A DNA stretch of 64,000 nucleotides from Bdellovibrionales bacterium CG12_big_fil_rev_8_21_14_0_65_38_15 (lineage in GTDB: Bacteria > Bdellovibrionota > Bacteriovoracia > Bacteriovoracales > Bacteriovoracaceae): assembly GCA_002787775.1 (NCBI GenBank), contig PCUW01000034.1, positions 90,955 through 154,954 of the forward strand, written 5' to 3'. Numbering within the stretch: the first letter of the stretch is position 1; each line of letters starts with the position of its first letter. The notes beneath the pieces were generated by a model. It saw only the letters and a program-made list of their open reading frames with translations. It did not search any database and had not been told where the DNA came from. Below are positions 43,590 to 53,849 of the stretch, in pieces. The position numbers and the translations under genes were made by a program.

Positions 43590-45172
43590 TTTTTTCTCTC
43601 AATATCAAAAAAGTCATAATCTTTTTTTTCTAATGAATGCCTAAGCATTAAAAACATTTTTCTAAGTTTATCTAGCTTGGGTCTTCCCTCGCCCACAAGA
43701 TAGATTCTATTCATGGTTAGACTCAACCAAACGGAGAGCTTTTTTTGACCATTTTGAAGAGCAAATCTGGATTTTTCATAAAACCATTTATAGGCATATT
43801 CTTGAATTTTTTCTTGTTCTTTATCATCAAGACTATTATTCAAAAGATTATCTAAAAGTGAAAGTGGAGATAAGTCCTGGAGATGTGTTTCTTTTGTAAT
43901 GAGCTCATCCCATTTCGCCTGAGAAAAGAAAGATGTGGAAAAATCCCTTCTTGCCACCGCTGCATTCATATCTGCATCCCATTCATATTTTAAGATAGCA
44001 CCTTGTGAAACACTAAGAGGGATAAGTGTTTCACGATATTTTTTTTCAATGCTTGATACATCTTCAAAAAGTTGTCTAAATCTTAAAAATTTTCTATCTC
44101 CAAGATAAACAGTATCAGCTCTTGGAGTTGCACCGCGATCAAGTAGACTCATCAGTGCTTGCCTTAAGTCGACATATCCGCCTAAAAATGGACCATGCTC
44201 CTTAACGTGTCTTGAGACATTTTTAAAAGAGAGTTCTAGAGAAGCAATCATCAACTCTTCTATTTCAATAATCGCCTGACTAGAGAACTGATTAAGTTCG
44301 TTCTGTTCTAGATCACTGGCGAGGAATGGATAAGAAGAATTAAAAAAAGGATTTCCTCTCTTGGCCAATTTAGCCAGTTGACGCCAATCCACCATTCGAT
44401 CTTTTTTTAAGTAGCCTAAAGAATCATTTTTTGTATCAAAAATTCCAAGATAGGGCCTGATTCGAGTTTGTGATGCTTCTTTGGTGACTTCAAACTGCGG
44501 CAAAATAATAAATCGATCTGCATCAAGATCGCCAAATGTGACAAAATTAAAAAACTCAGAAGGAAAAAATCTAAATTTTGCAAAATCGGTATTCGCTTTA
44601 ATTTTTACATTTGGTATTTCAGAAAACTCAACATTAACTCCTTCAATCACAGCAAGGTTTCGAAGCAAAGGAGCAAAAACACATAAGAAAATAAAGACGA
44701 GAACCAAGGGTCTGGCAAAAAAGCCTAGGACTCCCCTAAAACCACGACCTTTCTTCAACAAAGAGGTACTAGCTCGTTCAATATAGGTAGGTTCATCTTT
44801 CAATAAAGGAAGAAGTCCTATACCTAGTGGTAAAACGATAAACTCAATAGCGACTCTTGAGGCACTGAAAAATCGACCAGATAAGCCTTGAGCATTACTT
44901 GATAGTCCAAGAAACCATTGAAAGAAACTTACACCAAAAATAAGGCTTCCATAGAACCTCATAATTGATGTGATGATGTAGACAGAGATAAAAGTAGCAA
45001 TAGCATCGCCACCGGAGCCATCAATACTAATTTGCGATCGAAGAACATTATAAAGCTGCTGAATATGACTGACTGAAATAAGCCCGTGAAAGATCAATTG
45101 ACCAAAAGAGAAATCACCTAAATAGGACAGACATCTGACCAAAATTCCTGGATTTCTATTAATGGCAGGCAA
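43586..45172 (-). CDS. RDD-like membrane protein with large extra domain
   Basis: 528 residues. Four to five hydrophobic segments lie in the first 185 residues; an RDD-like look (RCLSYLGDFSFGQLIFHGLIS, FGVSFFQWFLGLS) supports but does not prove membership. Residues 200-525 are soluble, alpha-helical and unrecognised. Start is TTG 45172, preceded by a clean AAGGAGC ribosome site; no ATG fits as well. Translationally coupled to uppP, so a role in envelope biogenesis is plausible. Confidence 0.62.
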   Translation of the reverse strand: MPAINRNPGILVRCLSYLGDFSFGQLIFHGLISVSHIQQLYNVLRSQISIDGSGGDAIATFISVYIITSIMRFYGSLIFGVSFFQWFLGLSSNAQGLSGRFFSASRVAIEFIVLPLGIGLLPLLKDEPTYIERASTSLLKKGRGFRGVLGFFARPLVLVFIFLCVFAPLLRNLAVIEGVNVEFSEIPNVKIKANTDFAKFRFFPSEFFNFVTFGDLDADRFIILPQFEVTKEASQTRIRPYLGIFDTKNDSLGYLKKDRMVDWRQLAKLAKRGNPFFNSSYPFLASDLEQNELNQFSSQAIIEIEELMIASLELSFKNVSRHVKEHGPFLGGYVDLRQALMSLLDRGATPRADTVYLGDRKFLRFRQLFEDVSSIEKKYRETLIPLSVSQGAILKYEWDADMNAAVARRDFSTSFFSQAKWDELITKETHLQDLSPLSLLDNLLNNSLDDKEQEKIQEYAYKWFYEKSRFALQNGQKKLSVWLSLTMNRIYLVGEGRPKLDKLRKMFLMLRHSLEKKDYDFFDIERKK

Positions 45173-45399
45173 TCTTTAGCTCCTTTTATACTTAATCAGT
45201 AAAAGTGACCGACAATATTGGCACCAATTAAAGTCAAATCTTGATCTTCATAGGGCCGAAGGTCATAGCTCGAAGTTATTGGAATTACTGATATTTATTG
45301 TATCTTTATTACCTTCTTAAGCCAATATAGGCATCCCTAACACAAATAAATTTCGTACAAAACAACTCAGGTAATACAATAGAAATAAGCTGGTTAGCC

Positions 45400-45427
45400 T
45401 CAATTTGCAAAGCTATCTAGCCGATAA
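45400..45427 (+). promoter_or_regulatory. Sigma-28 (FliA)-like promoter
   Basis: GCCGATAA (45420-45427) is an exact match to the flagellar sigma factor -10. TCAATTTG (45400-45407), 12 bases upstream, partly matches the -35 TAAAGTTT. The next start codon (ATG 45462) is 35 bases downstream. In Bdellovibrio this sigma factor controls attack-phase genes. No other gene is found in the rest of the 289-base gap. Confidence 0.4.
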
Positions 45428-45461
45428 ACAAAGAAGAATATGTCCCCTTTTGAGGTTGAGC

Positions 45462-48400
45462 ATGAAAAAGGCAAATAAATTTAGTATCCCAAAGCTCATT
45501 AGAAAAAGTTGTGCCACAACTTTGGTCTTAGTGCTTTTACCTCATCCTTGGGTATCTGAAGCTCGAGCACAATCTGCAGTCAATGTTGGAATGCAAGCCA
45601 TTACAACTCTTTCATCTACTATCCAACAGGGAATGATGCAAGCTCAAGCAATGAGACCTGTTAACCTTGCTCCATCTCAAGTAAGAAGTGTTCCAGCAGT
45701 AAATCTTCCAGCTCCACTTAATGAATGTTTAATTTCTCCTGCAAAAATTCCTATGCCACGCTATTGTGAAGAAATAGGTCCACCAAGTGAATATATTACT
45801 CCGGCAGGCTTAGCGGCTTCTCCTACATTCAACCAATTCTCACAAACAAGTGAGTTTGCTAAACAACAAATTATCGAACTTGATCGCATGCTAGATATGG
45901 GTAAGAACGAAGCATCGAATGGCGCTCGAACTGGTATTCAGTGTTTGGTTGATAAACAGTTAAAAGAAAGAACACGCAGACAAGCTGTTCAAAATGCTAT
46001 CCAAGCTCGTATTGATGAAATCAAACAAAAAAATGAAGCGTTTAAAGAGCAAGTTAAAATGGTTGAACTTCAAATGAAGAAAATCAGAGGTGAACTATTG
46101 GGCTCAGAAGAGTCTGGACCAAAGCACGTCACTGATAATCTCAATCCACCAATCAAAAACTTTCCTCCAAATTGCCAGGCTATGTTTGAGAAGATACCTG
46201 GTATCAATACGGCAAAAGTAGGATTAGTAGGATTTAGAGACGGTCCTTTAAAAGCTCAAACCATTAATGGTGGCGAGTTTCTCGCTAATGAGCAAATCTA
46301 CAAGAATGATATGCAGCGCTTTGTCGACCATGCAAGAAAGCATATTGCTAAAAATGGACTTGAAAGCTACATGGCTGGTGGGATCAATGAATTTAAAGGT
46401 AATCCAAAGCTCTTAGCACGTATCAAACAAACATTTGATCAATTTAAAGATCGTACAAAAAGAGAAGAGAATAAAATTAGATCACAACTTTCAGAAGTGG
46501 GATATCAAGCTCCTCCTTTAGATAAGAATTTCAAAGCTGACTTTGCTGTTTTTAAATCAGATTCAAAAGAGTTTTTTAGAAAGAAAGCAGTTAATGATTG
46601 TGTGACTGGCGCAGACAATGGAATTGCTCTTGACCCAAAGACTATTCTAGATGCCTTAAGACAAGAAAGCACAAATAATCAAGGAACAACCGTTATAAGC
46701 TATAGAAAAGCAATGGAAAACATCCTTGCGACAGATTCTTTTATGGAAGATAAGTTGTCAGCACTTAAAGCTCTTGACGATAGTTACGGTGCAGGAAACA
46801 TAACCATTTCTATTGCAAATGATAAAGCAAAAATTCAAAACATGCCTCCTTATATGTATTTCAAAAATGCCGTTGCAGCTTGTGTTAATGACTATAATGA
46901 TGACAAAACATTCTCAACATCTGCGTCAGGTAGATCTCAAGCCGTTAAAATCGAAAGAGCTGAGACTTATCTTAATGACTTGAAAAATCTAAATGACAAC
47001 TTTCTTCCAGAAATGTCGAAAGAAATCACAAGTGATATCGTTAACTGTAATGGAAGAGCAACTGAAGTCGGAAGTTGTTCACTAAATAGCAACAACTTTG
47101 ACGTCAGTAGTCCAGGTTTTTGTTTTCAATCGGCACGATCATGTGCAAACGAGATGAGCAATTGTTCAGCTGTCGCAAAACAGCTTGTAGAACAAAAAAC
47201 AACTGAACTAAATGCTTCAGCCGATCAGTATAATAATATGGTAGCGACACTATTTACTGAGCAGGCTGCCACATTCGCGCAATTTAAAGCGGCAGTCATG
47301 CAAGAAGCGGGATTAATGAATGCTTTAATTCCAGGCGCTGATTTTGCTTTCCCAGAAGATAACTTTATTTCAATGCCTGAGCTAACACTTGATCCAAAAA
47401 CTAATACTTATATTAGAGGTGGAGACTCAGCTAAAATCGGCCAACAGCTTAATGCAATGGCCGGTAAAATGGCTGAATTAAAAACTGCACTAGTCGCTCA
47501 AGGCGAAAAGGCAGACAAACAAATTAATCAATATATTACTGAACAAAGAAAAAATGTTGAGAAAAATAAGACAGCCTTTCAAGACATTGTAAAGACTTGT
47601 AACCAGAGAATCACAGAAGCTACTGAAATTAACCGTGACTATAATTCAACGATGCAAAAAAATGAACAAGACGCAAAATCAGCAGCAGGTGATTTCTGTC
47701 GTCGCTTCTATGATCTTTCTACAAATCCAAATGCTGCTTGTGGTGACGTGGAAGAACTTTATGACGCCTCTATTAGAGCTGCTCAATTTGTTGATATTAA
47801 TGCAAGAAGATATGCCAACAATCTACGAAACCTTTGCAGTGAAACACAGAGTGAGCGCGAAGCCGGTACAGAAGATGGCGGTGGACGCAAAAAAGATGTA
47901 CGAGTTAATGTTGCAGAGGCATGTAATGATGAAGCTGAATGGAACGAAGCAATTCAGCCTTACGTAGCACAGTATGCTGCCTCATTGCCACCTGATAGTG
48001 ATGACTCAGACCTTATCGTTGCTTACTTAGAAAATGCTGAAGGTGCACCGAAGGACAAAGAAGACCTCTTGAGCAAATTAAGTGACGACTTCAAGAAGGA
48101 CAGAGACCTTTACGGTGATCTGAAGAAGGTTCTTCGAAAAACTGAACTCGATGGGTATAAAAGAGAATCTACTATCGGTGATATTTACGCGAGTTCATCA
48201 GTAGGTATTCCACTTCCAACACTTGATGCAGAAGGAAAACTCCTTGCTAACCCAGCATATAAAGATAGCGCGAATAGTGAAGTTCAAGCACAAATTGCTA
48301 TTCTTAAGAGTGTTAGCCCTACGGTAACGGTAAAACAAAGAGTTGAAGCCTACAATCAACTTCATACTTTTATGAAAGATACAGCTGAAAATGATCCTGG

Positions 48401-48860
48401 AAAAAAGAATAGAGTAGATGCTTTAGCTGCTGTTGGTAGAAATACTGCAGATGCAAACTACAACAATGACAAAGCACTATTGAAAGCAGCTCAGGTTGAC
48501 TTAGCGATAAGTAAGCTACCTAAAACTGACGGAGATGCTTGTAAACAACTTGTGGCTGATTCGTTCTCTGATGCTCTGGCGAGTTGTTTAAGTGAAACAA
48601 CACCAGCAGGTAATTGTGTTACTGAAAAACAAGAAGAGTTAATTGAAGAAGGTGAAGTTGATGGCGCAAGAGCAATTGCATCTCTTGGCTTACAAGCTGG
48701 AAACACAGCTGAGATTAATCAACTCTTTAGTGACTTAGGTGAAACTGATGGTATGGCATGTGATGCCTTGGCCTCTAACAGAAGAAATACTGTTTCTGAT
48801 ATTGAACGTTTAGATAGAGATATTCTCGGTGATCAGTACGATGATCTCATGAGACGCTAG
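45462..48860 (+). CDS. Large exported coiled-coil protein with scattered cysteines, 1132 residues
   Basis: Not recognised. A long basic N-terminus (KKANKFSIPKLIRKS) leads into a hydrophobic segment ending SEARA-Q, a plausible signal peptide. Long Lys/Glu/Gln-rich helices follow (NAIQARIDEIKQKNEAFKEQ; KTALVAQGEKADKQINQYI), predicting coiled coils. About twenty cysteines are spread through it (for example SARSCANEMSNCSAV). Start ATG 45462 after GAGG is preferred to an upstream in-frame ATG. First of three plus-strand genes that end at 51.9 kb. Structural or surface role likely; no enzyme motif seen. Confidence 0.62.
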   Translation: MKKANKFSIPKLIRKSCATTLVLVLLPHPWVSEARAQSAVNVGMQAITTLSSTIQQGMMQAQAMRPVNLAPSQVRSVPAVNLPAPLNECLISPAKIPMPRYCEEIGPPSEYITPAGLAASPTFNQFSQTSEFAKQQIIELDRMLDMGKNEASNGARTGIQCLVDKQLKERTRRQAVQNAIQARIDEIKQKNEAFKEQVKMVELQMKKIRGELLGSEESGPKHVTDNLNPPIKNFPPNCQAMFEKIPGINTAKVGLVGFRDGPLKAQTINGGEFLANEQIYKNDMQRFVDHARKHIAKNGLESYMAGGINEFKGNPKLLARIKQTFDQFKDRTKREENKIRSQLSEVGYQAPPLDKNFKADFAVFKSDSKEFFRKKAVNDCVTGADNGIALDPKTILDALRQESTNNQGTTVISYRKAMENILATDSFMEDKLSALKALDDSYGAGNITISIANDKAKIQNMPPYMYFKNAVAACVNDYNDDKTFSTSASGRSQAVKIERAETYLNDLKNLNDNFLPEMSKEITSDIVNCNGRATEVGSCSLNSNNFDVSSPGFCFQSARSCANEMSNCSAVAKQLVEQKTTELNASADQYNNMVATLFTEQAATFAQFKAAVMQEAGLMNALIPGADFAFPEDNFISMPELTLDPKTNTYIRGGDSAKIGQQLNAMAGKMAELKTALVAQGEKADKQINQYITEQRKNVEKNKTAFQDIVKTCNQRITEATEINRDYNSTMQKNEQDAKSAAGDFCRRFYDLSTNPNAACGDVEELYDASIRAAQFVDINARRYANNLRNLCSETQSEREAGTEDGGGRKKDVRVNVAEACNDEAEWNEAIQPYVAQYAASLPPDSDDSDLIVAYLENAEGAPKDKEDLLSKLSDDFKKDRDLYGDLKKVLRKTELDGYKRESTIGDIYASSSVGIPLPTLDAEGKLLANPAYKDSANSEVQAQIAILKSVSPTVTVKQRVEAYNQLHTFMKDTAENDPGKKNRVDALAAVGRNTADANYNNDKALLKAAQVDLAISKLPKTDGDACKQLVADSFSDALASCLSETTPAGNCVTEKQEELIEEGEVDGARAIASLGLQAGNTAEINQLFSDLGETDGMACDALASNRRNTVSDIERLDRDILGDQYDDLMRR

Positions 48861-48906
48861 TTTAATATTGAACTAGCATACCCCACCTAAGGATAAGGGA
48901 GGGAAT

Positions 48907-51336
48907 TTGAAGAAACTAGAACGTATAGCACTAAAACACTTAACCGCCATTTTGGCGGTGTCGGTGTTTATACTTAGTGGTTGCGTTCCTACAACTTCAT
49001 CTCCTAAAAAACGCTCAAGCTCTGGTGGATCGACAACCAACTCAGCGGCTTCTGTTCCTGCCACCAAAGGTAGAATCTTCCTTGATAATCCAGTTGAACT
49101 TTCAGGTAATGCCGAGTACCCAACAGAGAATAATTTCAATACACTTTTAAATTTAACAAGAGATCTCGTTTACCTTACTGATGCACAGACGTTGACAAAT
49201 CCCTGTGATCCGCTTGGGTCTGGCTTATATGTGGTTACAACTTGCTATAATGCTTTACCTGATCGCTTACAACCACCTCTCGTTAATAACACTAAGAAAT
49301 GGGCTTACGATGCCAATGGTGCAGAGTTCGCACAGGTCAATGCCTTTGGACATAAAAAGAAAATGCTTGATCAGTGGTTTAGTGACCAATCAAGTTATGT
49401 CTCTGCCTACTCTCTTCTCCCAGATACATCACTTAAAAAAGATAGCTCACTGACAGAACAGTATTTTTCTAATTACTCATTTTGGTTTGGATCGGCGACG
49501 ACTTTAGTAACTTGGGCAAATTGTGATTTTTCTGATAACGCTTTTTTCTCTCCAGCCGAGACAGCTTTATGTTTTGGGCGAGATAGTATTGATTCAAAAC
49601 TTTGGTTTGCTCAAGATCCTACTATTATGTATCACGAGCTTGGCCACGGCTTGACCAAGATCATGCTTAATACAAGAAATAAGATGGAAGGCGCTGGTGT
49701 TATCCCTTATAGTTCTGCTCTAGGATATCGCTCTTATGATGAAGGCGGAATGATCAGTGAAGGTATTGCTGACTGGTTTAGCTTTTACGTTAATGGACGT
49801 TCTCATTTTGCGGAATGGGCGTTAGGAAGATATCTTAAACAATCAAGACCTCTTCGTGAAAGCGATGCTTCTCATACAGCTGCTGTGTCAGAAGCTGATG
49901 ATTCAAGGCTCGCCTATCCCGACTTTTTATTTTATGACCCAAATTTTCCGGAATCACCTTTTGAAGATATTCACTACGCCGGACAGATTGTCTCTCACTT
50001 TCTTGTTGCACTAACAGAAGATCTTAAGCAGGAATGTAGTATTTCTGAATCGGCAGCCAAAAAATTAACTGCCGGAATTCTGCACGAGGCCTTAGCTGAA
50101 CTTGGAGATTTAACATCGAAAGGAACAAAAGCTGGCAAAAAAGGTTATATCAATCTCGTAGATAATAGTGACTGGGCGTATGAATGGCTTAGAGCTTATA
50201 ACCCAATCAATATGAGAAAATTTGCACAAGCCATGGCGAGAAAAACTTATCAAATTGCTGGTCCAGGTAATGTGACCTTTACCCAGTGTACGAGCTACAG
50301 TAAGGATAGGCTTGAGAGATTATGGGATAGCTATGGAATGCTGCTCTTTAAAACTTATAATCTCAATGGAAGCTCTCATTTTGATCCAGGTACACTTGGG
50401 GCTCCAGCATCACCTGCTGCGGCCATGGGCCACATTGGAAGCGCTCTAGCAGTATCTGCGGCCAACCGATTAAGAACTGTATTGGTTGATAAGAGCTCGG
50501 TTAAAATGGACCCAACAGTTGGAGCCCCACCTGCCTTCGTCTTCGATGATCGTGCCCAACTTAGAGCTGTTGCTAACAATCTAAGACAGACAAATGGAGT
50601 TATTTTATCAGAACAGCTAGATGCGGATCTAGGATTTAATAACGGTAACGGACGTATCAGTCCGGGCGAATTTGTAGGGATCGCACTTAATCTTTATAAT
50701 TCCTCAAACTCAACTATCTCTGGTGTGCAAATCATTGCCAGTGATTGGCAGCATGTCAATAACGATGGAAAACTTTGTAACAATCAAGGCGATAGCTTTC
50801 CAGCATCAGAAGCAGAGGGAGCAGCACCAGCAGGTGATGCTAGCTGTAATTTATCACCAATATTTGATGCCGCTGGAAGTAATCCAAATTCAAATCTAGA
50901 TCCAGTTTGTGTCGTACAACTTAATGAAGAAAATGCAACCAGATGGGCACAGCAAGATGAACTTTTAGCGTCAATGGATGGTTTAACTGAGAATGATTGC
51001 TTGGGTGATGATCCTAAATCATGTTTCTTACGTTCACCAAAAGGCGCAGATGTAGGTTGGATGTCTAGTATTGATGGCCAAAAGAATTGGTCTGATTCAC
51101 TTCCAAAAGATGCTAACGGTTCAGTCAATATTGGCGGACACCAGGCAGTGTTTTTTGAGGTGAGCCCTTGGATTTCTCCTGGAACGACCTTTTTATGTCG
51201 CCTACGTGTTCGCTTTTCAAATTGTAATGACTGTTATCATGATGCTAATTACAGCAATGATGACTTCCTAGATAATGACTATGCGATGGGCAAACCATTT
51301 AAAGTCATCGATCTTCAATTCACCGTGGTAGATTAA
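48907..51336 (+). CDS. Lipoprotein zinc metalloprotease (thermolysin/fungalysin-like HExxH)
   Basis: About 809 residues. Lipobox LSGC (23-26) and a Ser/Thr-rich linker predict anchoring to the envelope. HELGH (243-247) in MYHELGHGLT is the zinc site, and EGIADWF with Glu285 supplies the third ligand, the gluzincin arrangement found in M4/M36-type enzymes. Residues 570-800 are beta-rich with disulfide-forming Cys and could be a binding domain. Start is TTG 48907 after AAGGGAGGG. Its last base is shared with the next gene's start (ATGA-type overlap), so the small PepSY-like protein is made together with it. Confidence 0.8.
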   Translation: MKKLERIALKHLTAILAVSVFILSGCVPTTSSPKKRSSSGGSTTNSAASVPATKGRIFLDNPVELSGNAEYPTENNFNTLLNLTRDLVYLTDAQTLTNPCDPLGSGLYVVTTCYNALPDRLQPPLVNNTKKWAYDANGAEFAQVNAFGHKKKMLDQWFSDQSSYVSAYSLLPDTSLKKDSSLTEQYFSNYSFWFGSATTLVTWANCDFSDNAFFSPAETALCFGRDSIDSKLWFAQDPTIMYHELGHGLTKIMLNTRNKMEGAGVIPYSSALGYRSYDEGGMISEGIADWFSFYVNGRSHFAEWALGRYLKQSRPLRESDASHTAAVSEADDSRLAYPDFLFYDPNFPESPFEDIHYAGQIVSHFLVALTEDLKQECSISESAAKKLTAGILHEALAELGDLTSKGTKAGKKGYINLVDNSDWAYEWLRAYNPINMRKFAQAMARKTYQIAGPGNVTFTQCTSYSKDRLERLWDSYGMLLFKTYNLNGSSHFDPGTLGAPASPAAAMGHIGSALAVSAANRLRTVLVDKSSVKMDPTVGAPPAFVFDDRAQLRAVANNLRQTNGVILSEQLDADLGFNNGNGRISPGEFVGIALNLYNSSNSTISGVQIIASDWQHVNNDGKLCNNQGDSFPASEAEGAAPAGDASCNLSPIFDAAGSNPNSNLDPVCVVQLNEENATRWAQQDELLASMDGLTENDCLGDDPKSCFLRSPKGADVGWMSSIDGQKNWSDSLPKDANGSVNIGGHQAVFFEVSPWISPGTTFLCRLRVRFSNCNDCYHDANYSNDDFLDNDYAMGKPFKVIDLQFTVVD

Positions 51337-51911
51337 TGAAAAAAGCAATCGGTTTCACAATACTAATTATCTTTGTTGGAGTTGGGCTTTATTTTTATCA
51401 AAAAAATGAATCCTCTCTGGCCCTAAATGATAGAGCTTTAAACCTTAGGAATGCATCAATTGCACATACTCAAAACATGCCAAGCAGTCTGCGAAAACCA
51501 GCATCAGTAGAACCAACAACTGATGTGACCAAAAAAGATAGTTCTCAAAAGAGACAATGGATTGGCGCAAAAGATGACATCATTCAAAGTGGAAAAATTG
51601 CAATGAAGAATAAGCCTGATAATAACTGGCACGATAAACTTGTCTCTATCTTATCAAGAGGAATTAACTCTAAAACAAAAATTGAAGTTAATCATGAAAA
51701 GAGTGTTGTTCTCGTCAACGGAAATGATGCTGTAAATGCTGAACAAGTTGTCGTTATTTTCAATGCAGACAAAGAAAGAAATAGCTACCGTGCGATGGTG
51801 AATTCACAAACAGGCAAAGTGATTAGAACATGGGATCATACCATTCATGAGAATACACGAATGCCTGCAAGCCTAAGTGGCCTTCCTTTAACTCTTGAAA
51901 GCCAAGACTAG
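51336..51911 (+). CDS. Small membrane-anchored PepSY/FTP-like protein
   Basis: 191 residues. One N-terminal membrane segment (about 4-22), a Lys/Ser-rich linker, then a C-terminal domain. AEQVVVIFNADKERNSYRAMVNSQTGKVIRTWD (about 134-166, key residues Y-R-x-x-V-x-S-x-T-G-K-V) resembles the PepSY/FTP domains that inhibit or fold M4-type metalloproteases. Those are normally fused to the protease; here the domain is a separate gene overlapping the protease gene. A chaperone or inhibitor role is an inference. Ends four bases into the acetoacetyl-CoA synthetase stop. Confidence 0.6.
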   Translation: MKKAIGFTILIIFVGVGLYFYQKNESSLALNDRALNLRNASIAHTQNMPSSLRKPASVEPTTDVTKKDSSQKRQWIGAKDDIIQSGKIAMKNKPDNNWHDKLVSILSRGINSKTKIEVNHEKSVVLVNGNDAVNAEQVVVIFNADKERNSYRAMVNSQTGKVIRTWDHTIHENTRMPASLSGLPLTLESQD

Positions 51912-53836
51912 AAAAAATTTTTATATTGATCTAGACATTCTGGATTAGCGATTGCCTCTATATTTGTTAGAGGTTTATCGGCAAGAATCCTTGTAATAGC
52001 CAACTCCATTTTCTTTCCAGACCTAGTATAAGGAATATCTGTGACCTGAAAAATATGCGCCGGGACGTGTCTGGGCGTGGTCTCTTTTTTTATAAGTGCC
52101 TTGATTTGATCAACTCTTGAGTTTGTTAGTTCTTCATCCACTTTAGGCTTAACAAACAAGACGACTTCTACATCACCATTATCTTGCCTACCAACGCAGA
52201 GTGAATCTTCAAGCCAATCAAGACTTTCTGTTTGTCGATAAATCTCTGCAGTTCCAATACGAACACCGCCAGGATTAAGAGTTGCATCACTTCGTCCATG
52301 AACGACAACTCCACCTGTCTCTGTCACATGAATAAAGTCACCGTGATGCCAAACACCTTTAAATTGATTAAAGTAGGCTTCTTTAATCTTACTATTGTCT
52401 GCATCCTCTAAAAATCCAATTGGTCGTGAAGGAAAACTTGTTAAACAAACAAGTTCACCTTCTTGATTTGGACCAAGAACTTTTTCATCAGCACTATAAC
52501 TAACAATATTCATTCCAAGCCCAGCCGCTTGAATTTCACCACGTCTTACGGGCATTAAAGGATTTCCAAGCATGAAACAACCAATAATATCTGTACCACC
52601 GGAAATGCTAGCGAGATGTAGGTCTGGTTTAAAAAATTTATAAACGAAGTCGAATTGCTCCGGCATTAACGGCGCACCAGTTGAGAGTACAGTTTCTAAA
52701 GTTGAAAACTCTGACTTGGCACTTATTTTTCGATCTTCAAGTGCTTTTAAGAACTTTGGAGATGTTCCAAAAATATGAACTTTTTGTTTTGCAACCAGAT
52801 CAACAAAGTCTTCAAGCGTCGGATAGCCAGGTGAGCCCTCATACAAAGTGACTTCACTTCCAAGAGCTAAACTTGAAACCAACCAGTTCCACATCATCCA
52901 TCCGCATGTCGTAAAAAACATTATATTCTTATTGGCACTCAGATCACTATGTAAGCCAAGCTCCTTTAAATGTTGTAATAACGTTCCTCCAACTGAGTGA
53001 ACAATACATTTTGGCTTACCGGTTGTGCCAGATGAATACATAATATAAAGAGGAGCAGCGAAGGCGACTCTCTTAAACTCCAAAGGTGCATTCACTTCTT
53101 TATTCGCTATTGAAGTCCAAGAAACTGTTTTTTCAATATCACTTTCATCATTACCTTCGTTGAAGATATCAACCAGAATAATTTTTTCGACACAATCAAG
53201 TCTGGCCGCAATTTCTTTAATTTTATCCGTAAGATCAATTCTCTTGCCATTATAGCTATAGGAAGTCGCTGCAACTAAAACCCTTGGCTTTGACTGTCCA
53301 AAACGATCGACCACACCTTCAATACCAAAATCACAAGAGGTCGAAGTAAAGACTCCACCAAATGAAGTGCACGCCAACATGGAAATAATCGTTTCAGGAA
53401 TATTAGGCATCCATGCTCCGAGAACATCCCCTTCCTTGAAATTCATATCTTTTAAAAATGCTGCTAATTGTTGCGTTGTTTTTTTGAGTGAACGGTAGCT
53501 AATCCTACGATTTTCATTTATTTCATGGAGTGCATTCAAGGCGACTTTATCAGCATGATCTGTCTCAGCATGACGAAGTAAATTCTCTGCAAAGTTTAAA
53601 CGAACTTGGCCAAACCACGAATAGTCATCAAAACCTAAATCTTTAAACGCTGGAGTGTCACTTCCCTCTCTGATTACATCAAAATAATTTAAAACTTTGG
53701 ACCAGAACTCGGCTGGGTTATTGACACTCCAAGCATGCAAATCTTGATAGTTTTTTGCAGGCAAGTCTTTCATAAAGTCATACATCATCGACTGTTCTAT
53801 TCGAGAAGGACTTGGCGTCCAAAGAATATCGTTCAC
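51908..53836 (-). CDS. aacS: Acetoacetyl-CoA synthetase
   Basis: 642 residues, the family length. It activates acetoacetate to acetoacetyl-CoA with ATP. LYIMYSSGTTGKPKCIVHS is the adenylate loop; TCGWMMWNWLVSSLALGS, SGGTDIIGCF and HGRSDATLNPGGVRIG are strongly specific to acetoacetyl-CoA synthetases within the acetyl-CoA synthetase superfamily. The C-terminal RSGKKMELAITRIL holds the catalytic Lys region. Start GTG 53836 follows AAGAGG. HMG-CoA lyase, encoded 6 kb away on the same strand, produces its substrate. Confidence 0.92.
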   Translation of the reverse strand: MNDILWTPSPSRIEQSMMYDFMKDLPAKNYQDLHAWSVNNPAEFWSKVLNYFDVIREGSDTPAFKDLGFDDYSWFGQVRLNFAENLLRHAETDHADKVALNALHEINENRRISYRSLKKTTQQLAAFLKDMNFKEGDVLGAWMPNIPETIISMLACTSFGGVFTSTSCDFGIEGVVDRFGQSKPRVLVAATSYSYNGKRIDLTDKIKEIAARLDCVEKIILVDIFNEGNDESDIEKTVSWTSIANKEVNAPLEFKRVAFAAPLYIMYSSGTTGKPKCIVHSVGGTLLQHLKELGLHSDLSANKNIMFFTTCGWMMWNWLVSSLALGSEVTLYEGSPGYPTLEDFVDLVAKQKVHIFGTSPKFLKALEDRKISAKSEFSTLETVLSTGAPLMPEQFDFVYKFFKPDLHLASISGGTDIIGCFMLGNPLMPVRRGEIQAAGLGMNIVSYSADEKVLGPNQEGELVCLTSFPSRPIGFLEDADNSKIKEAYFNQFKGVWHHGDFIHVTETGGVVVHGRSDATLNPGGVRIGTAEIYRQTESLDWLEDSLCVGRQDNGDVEVVLFVKPKVDEELTNSRVDQIKALIKKETTPRHVPAHIFQVTDIPYTRSGKKMELAITRILADKPLTNIEAIANPECLDQYKNFF

Positions 53837-53849
53837 GCAAACCTCTTAA

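Noticed and set aside
45217..45228. ATTGGCACCAAT, a sigma-54-like -24 half and small palindrome
   Set aside because: There is no GC ten bases after the GG, so the -12 half is missing. The five-base arms can occur by chance.
37661..45383. Shared TACAATAGA upstream of the giant lipoprotein (37661) and the coiled-coil protein (45375)
   Set aside because: The flanking sequences and -35 positions do not match, so a shared promoter class is not supported.
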